In this document: piece by piece, positions 49,188 through 58,477 of the stretch | Layout of the letters: each line of letters begins with the position of its first letter | Numbering within the stretch: position 1 is the stretch's first letter | NCBI GenBank assembly: GCA_012932295.1 | Contig: JAAONU010000001.1 | Coordinates: forward strand, 21,524,461 to 21,588,460 | Reading direction: 5' to 3' | DNA from: Cyclina sinensis | Taxonomy: Eukaryota > Mollusca > Bivalvia > Venerida > Veneridae | Length of the DNA: 64,000 nucleotides | The notes under the pieces: model-generated | What the model saw: the letters and a program-made list of their open reading frames with translations, nothing else | The model's database searches: none | Told to the model about the DNA's origin: nothing | Made by a program: the position numbers and the translations under genes

Positions 49188-50035
49188 TTTGCTAACGCTC
49201 GAACGTCATGATGATACGGCAGCTAGTTACTCATGGCTTAAACTGGTTTCTTTTCAAGCAGATACCAATAACAATTAAGAAACTCAACAAATTATGCAAA
49301 ATTCTAAGTTCTTCTTTTAGCTGATTTGTTCGGACAAATGTATTTTGTTTACTTGTCTATCTTTTAACCTTGACCAAAACAGATTGCCACATTTTACGTT
49401 AATAACATACAGAATCCTTGCACTTGTCTCTGAATAATTTGTGAATTAAACATGGTATTTACGTGACAAATTCTGCAAAGCCATCTCATTTAGACTATGA
49501 AATTCCAGTTCCTACCAGACGTGCTTATCAGAATTTCAAATAGAAAATGCCCAACACCCTTAAAAGAATATCTAATATTTTCAATTTGTTGTGCGAGTCT
49601 TTTAGTTTGTTATAATATAAGAGTCTTACAAATTGTCAAAGACCTGTCTTAAGAAATATTCTCTTTTGCACAGACATAAAGAATTTTCATTTTAATTTGA
49701 AAATTTTAAAAATCGCAGATTCCTTTCTAGTGCTTTAGTATAAGCATTTAATAAATTTGATAAAATAAAACGCAATAAGTGGTTATTGTAGGTTGAAGTA
49801 GTCAGATAAGAGACACGTAGAAAATGCAAAAAGTCTGTATGCAGTCTAAAAGTATATTCGTTTACAAGTACATTAAGTAGTTTTGTTACATCTACTGAAT
49901 AGTCTACTTTTATTGCTCAGTCAGTAAAAACGTTGTTTTGTAATTGCGTGCTTCCAACTTGCCAAAAAATGGAGTCGTTTAAGAGTAAAAAACGAAAGGG
50001 AAATTTTAAAAGCATTCGTTGAAATTAACCCTTAT
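49188..50035. other. Non-coding; BEL 5' leader expected but no LTR seen
   Basis: The first part should be the BEL 5' untranslated leader. On the minus strand ATTGGTATCTGC at about 49262-49273 could be a primer-binding site, but the LTR end sequence from 38.0-38.18 kb does not reappear next to it. I see no gene in the rest. Confidence 0.35.
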
Positions 50036-50130
50036 CACACTGGCGGCAACTTACTCTGCCTTTGCGACCAGTGCAGACCAAGATCAGCCTGCACATTGCT
50101 ATTCAGTCCGTAAATTTTCAGTAAGCACTT
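50036..50130. repeat. Bivalve-type interspersed repeat fragment
   Basis: The phrase CTGCCTTTGCGACCAGTGCA followed by GACCAAGATCAGCCTGCACAT is one that I associate with a repeat common in bivalve genomes. Only this short piece is present, directly before the LINE-3 fragment. Confidence 0.45.
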
Positions 50131-50690
50131 TCATAAACAATCAACAGGTATGTCCAAATTGAGAGATAGACATAAAATGGAATGCAGTGACTTTGTAAAT
50201 ATTATAGCTGAAAACGACATTGTATTTTTATTTGAGTCATGGACGTGTCCAATAGTAAAATTGAGTTGGCGGGTTATTCATTTCACAACCATACAGAAAC
50301 TTTCAACATAGGCAGGCAAAGAGATGTAGTGGTGGTGTAGTGCTATACTATAAGGACTCGATTAAAGATAGCATTGAAATAGTGAAGAATCATCATGTTT
50401 CAAACAAGAATGGTTTGGAGCAGTTAGCTAAAGTTCTAAATACTTAGATTTAGTACCTTATTATTTAAGGTTCTTTATCACCAAGTTACGTATTTCTGCT
50501 AAGTGTCTTCGCATTCATACCGGAAGATATGGTGATAACAGAATACCTAGACATGAACGAATTTGTTTAAACTGTACCTTACATGACATTGAAGATATTT
50601 ACCACTTTGTATGTATATGCCCTTGTTATAGAAATCTTAGGGTAAAATACGTCATTGATAATATCTATATAAGACCAATTCAAATTATAA
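50131..50690 (+). pseudogene. LINE-3: internally deleted LINE (endonuclease start joined to zinc-finger tail)
   Basis: 50150-50290 encodes an endonuclease N-terminus (SKLRDRHKMECSDFVNIIA, then VFLFESWT with the catalytic Glu). After a short decayed stretch, 50460-50660 encodes the C-terminal tail (ISAKCLRIHTGRYGD, ICLNCTLHD, YHFVCICPCYRNLR; C-x2-C...H-x3/4-C). The linker and the whole RT, about 3 kb in LINE-1, are missing. It resembles LINE-1 and LINE-2 but is a separate, older copy. Confidence 0.65.
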
Positions 50691-51059
50691 TGTATGCCTA
50701 TATTGGACCAATGTCAATATTCCTATATTCGACAGATATAGATATGCCTTTAGTGGACCTGTATTTTTCCTCAGTTGGTCCTGTCTGTAGGACTTGTGAG
50801 GTAACAAACCACCATCTGTCAACCAGTATCCCTGGAAACAAAGATGAAACCTTGGTCCAAATCCTAGCCGATTTCAGTATGCATAAATCGAATTTTATTG
50901 CTCTCAAGGCTAAAGTGAATAATATTACATTAAACAAATGGTTGTTATGTCTCCGACTCACACTTTCTTGGTGCAGGTAAACAGATATTAATTCCGAGAC
51001 ATCAGTTAATATGTTTGAAAAATTGCCCTATGACTATGAGTGGTGAAAACATAGCAAGG
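50691..51059. other. Non-coding stretch
   Basis: Open frames exist on both strands over 50690-50980 but neither shows a recognisable domain; probably LINE-3 3' UTR or unrelated spacer. Confidence 0.35.
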
Positions 51060-51065
51060 CTACTA

Positions 51066-53918
51066 CAGGCTTGAAAGTGGCTTTTCATGAAAAAGTAGGA
51101 AAACAATAGGAATGAGTTGAAGAAAAAAAGTAGGAAAAAAGTATGGAAAAAGTAAGAATTTGACCACAAAAAATAAGAATAAATTTAAGAATATTACCAA
51201 GAAATCTTGTATAAACTAACTCACTTTAGCAATGCAGAACATTTCTTAAAAACATCAGTCACATGATATAAGGGCTGTCTTACTTCAGGAGGCTCTAAGA
51301 TCTTTTGTACATGCTGCTGTCAACCTGAATTTTTCTTTAATTTATTAATACAATTGAATATTTCAACCAAACTATATAATTCAGTGAAAGTACATTTCAG
51401 TGCTGTTTTAGAGATAGAGACTGAGAACCAGGTGGTAAAATTCTTTAGGTGGTAAAATTCTTTTCTAAAATGTTGCTTAGCTATTTTTGTAGTGCACATG
51501 AAAAAGTAATTGTGGCCTGTCAGGAAAAACAGAACAAAATGCAGACCAAACTTCTATTCAGACTTCAGTCAGTCATTGGACACCAAGCAACTCAGTGTCT
51601 TTCTCAGGAACAGCTGATGCATGCTCGATTAAAACTTTGCACCTAGATTTACAAGCAAAATTACTGCTAGTACAGACATCCCAAGTACAAATGCTCACAT
51701 GTGCAAATACACAAAAAGATATTGAGTATATGTTAGTTGGAGTTTTACTGGAGTGGCATATATGAAATATTGCAGAGCAATTAAAACTTTACAACTTGAT
51801 TAACAAGCAAAACTACTACCAAATAGGTACATCATTACAAGTACAAATGCTCATAATCATGTGCAAATACACAAAAAGCTATGGAGTATATAATATTAGA
51901 TTGAGTCACACTGGTTATAGAGTAGTACACATTAAATGTTGCAGAGCAATCCTAGTTTAAAAAGCAAAACTACTGCCAGATGTGTAAAAGCACCAAAAGT
52001 ACGAATGCTTTCATAAGCAAATACACAAAGCTATTTGGTATACACTGGTTATGGAGTAGCATAATTATATATTTAAAGCGACAGAGCAACTGACAAACAT
52101 CAGAATAACTGGAATACAATGATGTGCACTGTAGAAAATTTCTATTAAAGCAAACTTAAAAATTACGTAACACATGAAGTAATATCTTTCTAATGAAAAG
52201 TTCTGTATTAAGAATCAAACTATCTAGAATCTTGTGTATCTTTATCCAATGTGAATGGTATCTGGCTACTACAGAGAGTCATTCAGATAGACTTTTCCTT
52301 CTGGGCTGACTTATCCCCTTCACCTGACTTTAATGTTGATCTCTTGTTGTGAATGTAGTTTTCCAGCATTTTTGTTGCTTACAATTAATACTTTGACGTT
52401 GCTCTCTACAGCTCTCTACAGCTCTCTACAGCTGCAGTAACCCTATCGGGGTCAGCTTTAGCCACTTTTATTACTCCTTGGGCTATCCCCAGCTCAATGA
52501 AATCCTTCTTCTTTATGACTGAAGCAAGCCTTTTGTTTGCTTCAGCAAACACATTGTTAGCCTTTGCAAGGTCTGACTTTAACTGGTCTTCACTTTTTTA
52601 AACTTATTTTTCCTTTTCACATAATTTTCTCTTTCTTTCTTCATTCTGCTTCAGGCTTCTTTTTCTTTTTCAAGTTGCTCTTTCATTACAGGCCTTTTAC
52701 TTTCAAGAAGTCTTGCTTCAGCATTTTCTATCTCTACTCTTTCCCTATATTTCTGATAGGACTTGGTAACATATGACTGAAGTTCTTTAGTAATGGGCAC
52801 ATCTTTGACATTGTTTTTATACATGTTTACTGCATCTCTTGTCAGTCTGAGCCCATTTAATGATTCTTCTGAAAGCAAAGCTCTCTCACTTGTTAGCCGT
52901 TTTTTGTTAATAGAGAGACTTCTCTCTACATCTGCATTGCAATGACACAGAGACAAGTAATCACTAGCTTTTTCAGGTTCTTGTACTTCAAACGCCCTGA
53001 GGAGGTTTTCAGACTGATAATTCCAGTAATGATCTATCCTACAAAGTTCCCTGATTGTCAAATATCTTCTCATCTGGTACCTTCTCTACTTTGTACACCT
53101 TCCACTCATCCCTAATCAAGGAAATGTCTGGTAGTGATTCTGACAACCTACTGCGTAGTTTACAGCCCCCTCTTCCTCTCTTACACCTGTAAACATTCTG
53201 CATTCTTTAATAATGCAACACTTATCGGTAGCTTTGCAGCCAAATAGCATGTAGCTTCTTCATAACTGAGGTTTTAGTATAAGTATTTCTCGTCATTATG
53301 CACCTATCAATGCAAACATGGATAATAAGAAACTTTTAACAGAAAGAAAATCTAAAATCCTAAACATCTGTCATTATTTCTTACTGAAAAAGTAAGTTCT
53401 GTACAAAGACATAACATTTCATATGAAATTTCAAATATTTCAAGTAAAGGTATCCTAATCATGGTACCCCTACCAGACCTATTGATAGGTGCATAATTCC
53501 CTCTCAGTTTGCACATCATTGGGGCATATAGAATTTCTACAGCGCACATCATTCACATAAAAGGCAACATACAAGTTCAAAATGTTTTTTTTAACTCCAA
53601 CTTACCTCTTAGGCAAGAACATTCAGCAGTTCACACACATTTAGAAAGGCACCAGCTTGCATAAGAGGTCAACAGAAGCATGTTCAAGGACTCCTTAGCA
53701 ACCTTAACAATACTATAACAGTATATTCCATCAGTCCTTATATCATGTAGCACATTTCATTCTGCAAAAGACTTAAACATGTTGATATATACATTTTGTA
53801 GTTTCATTTTTATTCAAAATGTAGGAATAGTAGGAATATTTTAAAAAAGTAGGAAAAAAGTAGGAGTATGGCTAAAAAGTAGGATCAGTAGGAAAAAGTG
53901 GAACTACTTTCAAGCCAG
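51066..53918 (-). mobile_element. hAT-type DNA transposon, decayed
   Basis: The ends are CAGGCTTGAAAGT and ACTTTCAAGCCAG (12 of 13 positions match as inverted repeats), directly flanked by CTACTA on both sides (51060-51065 and 53919-53924). Both subterminal regions are full of GTAGGAAAAA-type direct repeats (51095-51160; 53822-53900), as expected for transposase binding sites. A minus-strand transposase relic lies at about 52650-53180. hAT elements usually make 8-bp duplications; 6 bp would fit a minority hAT group, or the outer two bases have mutated. Confidence 0.7.
52651..53180 (-). pseudogene. hAT-type transposase, C-terminal dimerisation domain
   Basis: On the minus strand, 53180-53075 reads SLPDISLIRDEWKVYKVEKV. 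After a frame break near 53070 the frame to 52651 contains YLSLCHCNADVERSLSINKK, then SERALLSEESLNGLRLTRDAV, the hATC dimerisation domain (S.NADVER.FS..K....R..L....). The rest is a charged coiled-coil tail (ARLLESKRPVMKEQLEKEKE). N-terminal and catalytic parts are not recognisable in the remaining 0.7 kb, so the element cannot move by itself. Confidence 0.75.
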
Positions 53919-53924
53919 CTACTA

Positions 53925-55437
53925 GTAAATAGTAAGTTATAATATATACACACAGCCAGTAAAGCCAGTAATTCAGTTTTATTATTTCATTACACTTACA
54001 GATAAAATACAACGGTTTTCAACCAAAGACTATATTATAACAATGCATAGAAATGCGTATTGTTCTAATTATAACAGTTTAAATTTGAGCTATCATTAGA
54101 TTGTGTTATTTCAGCGCCTGAACAATTAATAAACCCAGTCAAGCAAATTTGCACTTAATATTTTTGACATCTGACCTGTATGACCTTGTATGACCATGAC
54201 CTTTGAGGTAGTGTACTATATACTTACAGCTATTACAATTCAAGTATTTGTGAGTTATGTACGAAGGTAACATATGTACTCTCAAATCTAAATCTGACCA
54301 GAAAACACTAATAAATAAACAAATATGTACCAGATTTAAATTCTACAATAAACAACTATTATGCACACTTGACTAGATTCTAAAATGACAGTTAGCATAT
54401 GGTAGAAAAAATCAAAGTTTAGCACAAAATTCTGATAATACATAATTTACATTCAGGCAATAAGGAATCTATGCATGTGAGGCAGCCGTGAAAATAAAAC
54501 ACATACGAAAGCAGTAGTACCCAAAAATGCAAAACATTTTCAAACATCATAATACCATAATATGGTCATAATTGCAAGTTGTCTCTAGAATTTACCATGG
54601 ACTCCGGTATGTATCTTTAGTAAACATATGGCAAAAATAATCCCAATGTTAGATTTTCGTGTAAGACTAAGAGAGTAAAATTGTTAACTGCATCTTATAT
54701 CTGCTGGCACCACTGATAATCATGTTCTCAATATTACTTAAATTTCAGGATGTATTTTAAACATTGGAGATATGCAAAGAAAACCTGTCTAAACTCGAAG
54801 TACATGCTCATTTTCAGACTTTTGAACACAGCAAACATACAATAATTTCAAATCAATGCAGTGGCTGTGATACAATGTATAACTGATTGTTGACAAGGTT
54901 TGGTGGTTAAAATCACCCCATTTTATCAACTTTTTACATATTAAATGTAAAACAGACTAATAGTTACAATTCAAATAATTCCTTTTCCTTTTGACAAAAA
55001 GTTAACAGAACTTTTAACATTCAGCTCATCACACATGTGCAGTGTTACATCATCAAAATACATTTCACAAACAGAATGCAATGTCACTGAACCAGACATA
55101 TATCTGAATTCCTTTTGTCTTTATTGTTTATTTGCCAGAAGCATTGGTAACTAGACATTATCAAACATTACCTCTTTGACAAAATATCGACAGGATAATT
55201 AGATTAATAATTACACATAGCAACCTGATATAAATTATTTGTTGAATCTTACACTCATTGTAAAAACGGCATAAACACTTGTTGGATCACAGCCCTTTCC
55301 AGTTTGTTTCCTGTCATATTCATCAAAAGCATCCAGTGATTTCAGAGAAATCTGTACACATTTTGTGATTGAAGGCGGAGAGATACAGCACAAAAGCAAT
55401 ATATCTCCTGACCACTTGTATATATGGGAGATAAGTA
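53925..55437. other. Non-coding stretch between the hAT relic and the viral element
   Basis: AT-rich, no gene supported. The phrase TGACCTTGTATGACCATGACCTTTG at 54178-54203 resembles pieces of dispersed bivalve repeats. Confidence 0.4.
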
Positions 55438-55680
55438 GTAGAGGGGACACTATGGGACCTTTTTGAAAGTACGGGGGGCACTATGGGGCCCTCTAGCCGG
55501 GGGGGGGGGCGCTCTGGGGCCTTTTTTCCAAAGTACGGGGGTCATTATTGGTCTCTTGTTGGTCAAAAAAGAGGCTTCTAAAGAACGGGAGGCACTATGG
55601 GTCCTCTAAGCGGAGGGGGGGGGGGGGGCACTTAGGGCCACTTTTTCCAAAGTACGGGGGGGCACTATGGGGCCCTGATT
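55438..55680. repeat. G-rich degenerate tandem repeat at the left side of the viral element
   Basis: About five units of 40-60 bp share AAAGTACGGGGGGCACTATG, GGGCC and long G-runs (up to 14 G). It lies just left of the first gene of the virus-like element and may be its subterminal region or the junction with host DNA. I see no inverted partner in the window, because the other end of the element is beyond 64 kb. Confidence 0.6.
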
Positions 55681-55748
55681 TGGGAATAAAAAACAACAAA
55701 CATCTTGTATGACAATCAGAAGGCAACTTCTTTTGAAGTGACATGGTT

Positions 55749-55764
55749 GACCCTGAAAAGGGCC
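55749..55764 (-). terminator. Histone-type 3' stem-loop, gene A (minus strand)
   Basis: The minus strand reads GGCCCTTTTCAGGGTC: a 6-bp stem with one G.U pair, loop TTTC, preceded by CACAAA and followed by AACC. It lies 28 nt past the stop of gene A (55793). A purine-rich stretch (AAAAGAAG) follows about 17 nt downstream, where a histone downstream element would be. Confidence 0.8.
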
Positions 55765-55792
55765 TTTGTGTTAGAAGTCGTGTGCTGTGGTT

Positions 55793-56085
55793 TTACTGGC
55801 GTCGATAAGGTTGTACTCGAACAGACTTTACAACACGACGGAAAGTTAGAGTTTGTCTTTCATTGAAGTGGTCAACCACTTTGTTGATTAAATGTTCTGC
55901 CGCTTCTTCTCTTTGTTCAATTTCAGCCAGTTCTTGGGCCGTTTGAATGGAAGCGAAGATTCTGTCCCGTCTTTCTTGTATTGTCTGTTGGTACTCTCAA
56001 CCTCTGTAATCACTTCGTTCGCCCTTTGCTCGGCTCTAGTGACCAAGGCTTGGACTTCCTGTAGTTTCTTCTGTATGCTTTCCAT
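55793..56085 (-). pseudogene. Viral-element gene A: small coiled-coil protein (frameshifted)
   Basis: It starts at the ATG at 56085, about 50 nt downstream of a TATA box (56132-56139). The first 30 residues are an amphipathic helix rich in Glu, Gln and Val. A frameshift lies at about 55985-56000. The other frame then continues as a charged helix (RIFASIQTAQELAEIEQREE) and ends in an Arg-rich tail (FRRVVKSVRVQPYRR) with stop TAA at 55793-55795. The stop chosen here, rather than the earlier one at 55888, is supported by its distance (28 nt) to the histone-type stem-loop. No known family recognised; length without the break would be about 97 residues. Confidence 0.6.
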
Positions 56086-56131
56086 GTTGATGTGAAATGT
56101 TAGAATGAAGTCGAAGGCTGCGTGCGTTCGG

Positions 56132-56139
56132 TATTTATA
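56132..56139 (-). promoter_or_regulatory. TATA box of gene A
   Basis: TATAAATA on the minus strand, about 47 nt before the ATG at 56085. The shared motif at 56149-56164 is ten bases further upstream. Confidence 0.6.
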
Positions 56140-56148
56140 CAGTTCGAC

Positions 56149-56164
56149 CGGATTGACCTACTTT
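56149..56164. promoter_or_regulatory. Shared promoter motif CGGATTGACCTACTTT, copy 1
   Basis: Exact copy of the 16-bp motif that also occurs at 56974 and 57026, and with changes at 57105. It is placed just upstream of the gene A TATA box. Confidence 0.7.
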
Positions 56165-56340
56165 ACACGACGTCGTGAAAAAGAGCCAATCGCGACAACG
56201 GAGACAAAAACGCGTTGGACCAATCCGCGTCAGGTCACAGACAGAGGTTCGGCGACGTTCGACGTGTTGGACTTAGAATTATTTTTGATTGTTTTTTAAC
56301 AATACCTGCGAAAGTGATTTCGTTTCGAAATAAAATGGTT

Positions 56341-56356
56341 TGCCCTTAAAAGGGCC
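56341..56356 (-). terminator. Histone-type 3' stem-loop, gene B (minus strand, imperfect)
   Basis: The minus strand reads GGCCCTTTTAAGGGCA: five pairs, an A at the closing position and loop TTTA instead of TTTC. It is preceded by AATAAC and followed by AAACC. It begins 4 nt after the stop codon at 56361-56363, much closer than in the other genes. It may be decayed. Confidence 0.6.
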
Positions 56357-56360
56357 GTTA

Positions 56361-56897
56361 TTATATTGAGTGCTTATTTGTCTTTCTTTGATTTTTAGTG
56401 TTGTTGTTGTAAGCAATATTCTTACTATACACGCCATGAAAGTTACTGCTACTGCTGCTGCTGCTGGTTTTGGAAGGAGTGGCATTCGTTTCTTTTCTTT
56501 CAGGCATCTTTGTTTGAGTCCTTCTCTCCGTCTGGCTCAGTCTGTCCATTTTTTAATTTGATGGGTATCACCATTTTCAGGAAGCACTCCTTTTCTACCC
56601 GATGTCTTTTATTTAGCGACCCTTCTAGTTGGGTGATACTTTCACGGAGGCTGAGCATTTCTTTTTGAACAGACATGTCTGTCTTTGCCATGGCGCTGTT
56701 CAAGACCCTAAGCTCTTGCATAATGCCCATCAGGATTTTATTTGGTTCATGTTGGTGTTTGAACTACTGATAGTCCTGGGCATAGGCTGGTACATCGGTG
56801 TGTAGCTTTGGGTGGCTGTCACAGGCACGGCTGTATATTCTGGAATTTGTGCTGTATTCGAAGCCAGCGTCAGGAGATCTGTAAAATCGTTATCCAT
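56361..56897 (-). pseudogene. Viral-element gene B (two frameshifts)
   Basis: The ATG at 56897 opens a frame beginning MDNDFTDLLTLASNTAQ that continues Pro/Thr/Ser/Tyr-rich to about 56740. After a frameshift, 56730-56500 encodes a helical segment (MQELRVLNSAMAKTDMSVQK). After a second shift the frame ends in a Ser- and Asn-rich basic tail with stop TAA at 56361-56363, next to the stem-loop. Undamaged length would be about 178 residues. No family recognised; the disordered-helix-disordered layout would fit a small structural or regulatory protein, but that is a guess. Confidence 0.55.
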
Positions 56898-56955
56898 GTT
56901 GAAAAGGTACTTGCGATGTAAAGCGAGTGAATGAAGTGGTCCAGTAAACCTAGCT

Positions 56956-56965
56956 TCTTTTATAG
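56956..56965 (-). promoter_or_regulatory. TATA box of gene B
   Basis: CTATAAAAGA on the minus strand, about 60 nt before the ATG at 56897; the motif at 56974-56989 lies nine bases upstream of it. Confidence 0.65.
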
Positions 56966-56973
56966 GTAAGACT

Positions 56974-56989
56974 CGGATTGACCTACTTT
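56974..56989. promoter_or_regulatory. Shared promoter motif, copy 2
   Basis: CGGATTGACCTACTTT, identical to copy 1, in the divergent promoter region between gene B and gene C. Confidence 0.7.
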
Positions 56990-57025
56990 TCCATCTGAAA
57001 TAAAAATTAACATAAGTAGAGAAAA

Positions 57026-57041
57026 TCGGATTGACCTACTT
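57026..57041. promoter_or_regulatory. Shared promoter motif, copy 3
   Basis: CGGATTGACCTACTTT again, midway between the divergent gene B and gene C starts. Confidence 0.7.
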
Positions 57042-57104
57042 TAGAAACAAACCATAACAGAAAAATGAAAAAAATTGGATTAAGCATTTTGATTGGTTGA
57101 AAAA

Positions 57105-57120
57105 CGGATTGACTTACTTC
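57105..57120. promoter_or_regulatory. Shared promoter motif, copy 4 (two changes)
   Basis: CGGATTGACTTACTTC, 13 bases upstream of the gene C TATA box. All four copies have the same orientation on the plus strand, so relative to the gene this one is reversed compared with genes A and B. Confidence 0.65.
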
Positions 57121-57132
57121 AAGAGAAATGCC

Positions 57133-57140
57133 CATAAAAG
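57133..57140 (+). promoter_or_regulatory. TATA box of gene C
   Basis: CATAAAAG about 66 nt before the ATG at 57206, following copy 4 of the shared motif. Confidence 0.5.
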
Positions 57141-57205
57141 CAAGAACACCAAGCCTTTAGTTTCATTCGTTTTGTTCAACAGAGCAAAATACCAAAAAAA
57201 GCAAC

Positions 57206-57613
57206 ATGGACATGATTCGCCATAGACTAGGGAGAATTGTCAAGCTTAATGCCCGGATGGTGAGCCTGGTTGAGCAGGTCTATGAGCTGATGGAGGCAGA
57301 GCGGCGGAGAGTAGCTGGTGCCAACATGAGGGCCATCTACGAGGCGCTGCAAGGAGAAGAAGAGAGGCAGCGCCGCCAGGAGACTCCACCAGCATCACCC
57401 AACTCCCTCCAGGATGAGCAGGAGCAGACCCCACCACCACTACCACCTCAGTCAGCAGCCTCTCCTGAGATCATCATGATTTCATCAGATGAGGAATGCT
57501 GGGACAAGGATGACGAGCCATCCTTTTCGCTCGCCACCTGGACTCCTGTGAGGAGGAAGCTTCACTATTGCCTCGCATGCAGAGGTAATTGTGAGCACCA
57601 AGGCTCACACTAA
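57206..57613 (+). CDS. Viral-element gene C: small protein with SUMO-interaction-like and Cys motifs
   Basis: 135 residues, uninterrupted. Residues 1-60 form a basic then acidic helix (LGRIVKLNARMVSLVEQVYE; EGEEERQRRQE-like). Residues 60-88 are Pro/Gln-rich. Residues about 89-98 read EIIMISSDEE, the pattern of a SUMO-interacting motif (hydrophobic core next to acidic residues). The C-terminus has CLACRGNCEH, three cysteines and a histidine that could bind a metal. It is GC-rich, unlike the host DNA. It ends 22 nt before a perfect histone-type stem-loop. No family recognised; a nuclear regulatory role is plausible inference only. Confidence 0.7.
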   Translation: MDMIRHRLGRIVKLNARMVSLVEQVYELMEAERRRVAGANMRAIYEALQGEEERQRRQETPPASPNSLQDEQEQTPPPLPPQSAASPEIIMISSDEECWDKDDEPSFSLATWTPVRRKLHYCLACRGNCEHQGSH

Positions 57614-57635
57614 AAAATTCCCGCAGGCACCCAAC

Positions 57636-57651
57636 GGCCCTTTTCAGGGCC
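57636..57651 (+). terminator. Histone-type 3' stem-loop, gene C
   Basis: GGCCCTTTTCAGGGCC: perfect 6-bp stem, TTTC loop, preceded by CCAAC and followed by ACACAC, as in metazoan replication-dependent histone mRNAs. It starts 22 nt after the stop codon. An A-rich stretch follows, but the purine element is less clear here. Confidence 0.9.
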
Positions 57652-57698
57652 ACACACTTAAAAAAACTCTCCTTTCAGTTTTGATTGTCACTTTCCAA

Positions 57699-57706
57699 TA
57701 TAAATA
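57699..57706 (+). promoter_or_regulatory. TATA box of gene D
   Basis: TATAAATA 35 nt before the ATG at 57741. A loose match to the shared motif (TTTGATTGTCACTTT, 57680-57694) lies directly upstream. Confidence 0.5.
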
Positions 57707-57740
57707 TTAAGTATCAACACTAAGGGTCCATTTTTCAATC

Positions 57741-57893
57741 ATGATTGGTCTCATCAGTGTAATGTGCTCTCTGTTAGATGATGTGCTATGGTGGTTTAGA
57801 TTCCATAAACTGAGAAGAGAGGCAGTACGAGCTGTGCATCTCTTAATGCATAGACCACTCAATCATCGCCAGAGCTGTTTAAAAAGAGGATAA
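57741..57893 (+). CDS. Viral-element gene D: 50-residue protein
   Basis: A short uninterrupted frame starting MIGLISVMCSLLDD and ending in a basic, His-rich half (HLLMHRPLNHRQSC, KRG). The N-terminal 18 residues are hydrophobic with two tryptophans, compatible with a membrane-associated helix. On length alone it would be ignored. Support comes from context: a TATA box 35 nt upstream and a perfect histone-type stem-loop 21 nt after the stop, the same spacing as its neighbours. No family recognised. Confidence 0.6.
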   Translation: MIGLISVMCSLLDDVLWWFRFHKLRREAVRAVHLLMHRPLNHRQSCLKRG

Positions 57894-57914
57894 AAACAAA
57901 AAACAAAAACAAAA

Positions 57915-57930
57915 GGCCCTTTTCAGGGCC
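57915..57930 (+). terminator. Histone-type 3' stem-loop, gene D
   Basis: GGCCCTTTTCAGGGCC, preceded by an A-rich stretch (AACAAAA) and followed by ACACCA. A purine-rich AGAAAGAAAAA at 57945-57955, 15 nt downstream, matches the histone downstream element that pairs with U7 snRNA. Confidence 0.9.
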
Positions 57931-58440
57931 ACACCAATTGATTTAGAAAGAAAAATACCCTCAGTTTTATTGTCAACATATTAAATGAATAAATAACTAA
58001 TACATTTTCCAATACACTATTTACTGTGAAAAAAGCGTACGTGATGTTGACGTTATACACATGTAATACTTTGTTAAACGTTTGCTCTGTTGTGTATCAT
58101 CATTGCATCTAATTCTATTGAAACAAGGATGATGTTTAAATTCTACACAGTACTTGACTCACACTTATTCAATGATATATGATTAATCCCTTAAAGTTTT
58201 TTAAACTTGCCCTGTAAGATAAAAAATTGTTTTTGAAACAAAAAAGCACAATGCAATGAGTGATATGGACTCGTTACATTTAATATTGTTTTTAAGATTA
58301 AAAAGTGTTTACCTTGTTTCCATTTCTAATTCCAACTGAATTCATTGTAAAATAACTTGGTCTTAAATATTCAATAAGTTTAACGTGATTTTTCAATAAA
58401 ACACCTTTCAAAAACAACATTTTTATGTTGTCAACAAACA
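57931..58440. other. Non-coding spacer between genes D and E
   Basis: AT-rich, about 500 nt, with no supported gene. Longer than the other gaps in this block; it may hold a decayed gene. Confidence 0.4.
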
Positions 58441-58477
58441 CACATCTTTGTTTATACACTGTCCTTGATGGGCCACC

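Larger units (their letters stand above)
37960..49260 (-). mobile_element. BEL/Pao LTR retrotransposon, minus strand, interrupted
   Basis: In minus-strand order: gag (49187 down), zinc knuckle, A17-type protease, reverse transcriptase, RNase H, integrase zinc-binding part, integrase core, C-terminal domain, polypurine tract and LTR. This order (integrase last) and the individual motifs are those of BEL/Pao. It is interrupted by LINE-2 (about 40674-45308) and by a MITE (47551-47987), and has several frameshifts. No 5' LTR was found by eye, so the 5' end may be truncated. Confidence 0.85.

Noticed and set aside
48250..49278. Plus-strand frames of 79-93 codons
   Set aside because: Antisense to the BEL gag reading frame.
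50690..50980. Overlapping open frames on both strands (87-96 codons)
   Set aside because: No motif supports either strand; probably LINE-3 3' sequence.
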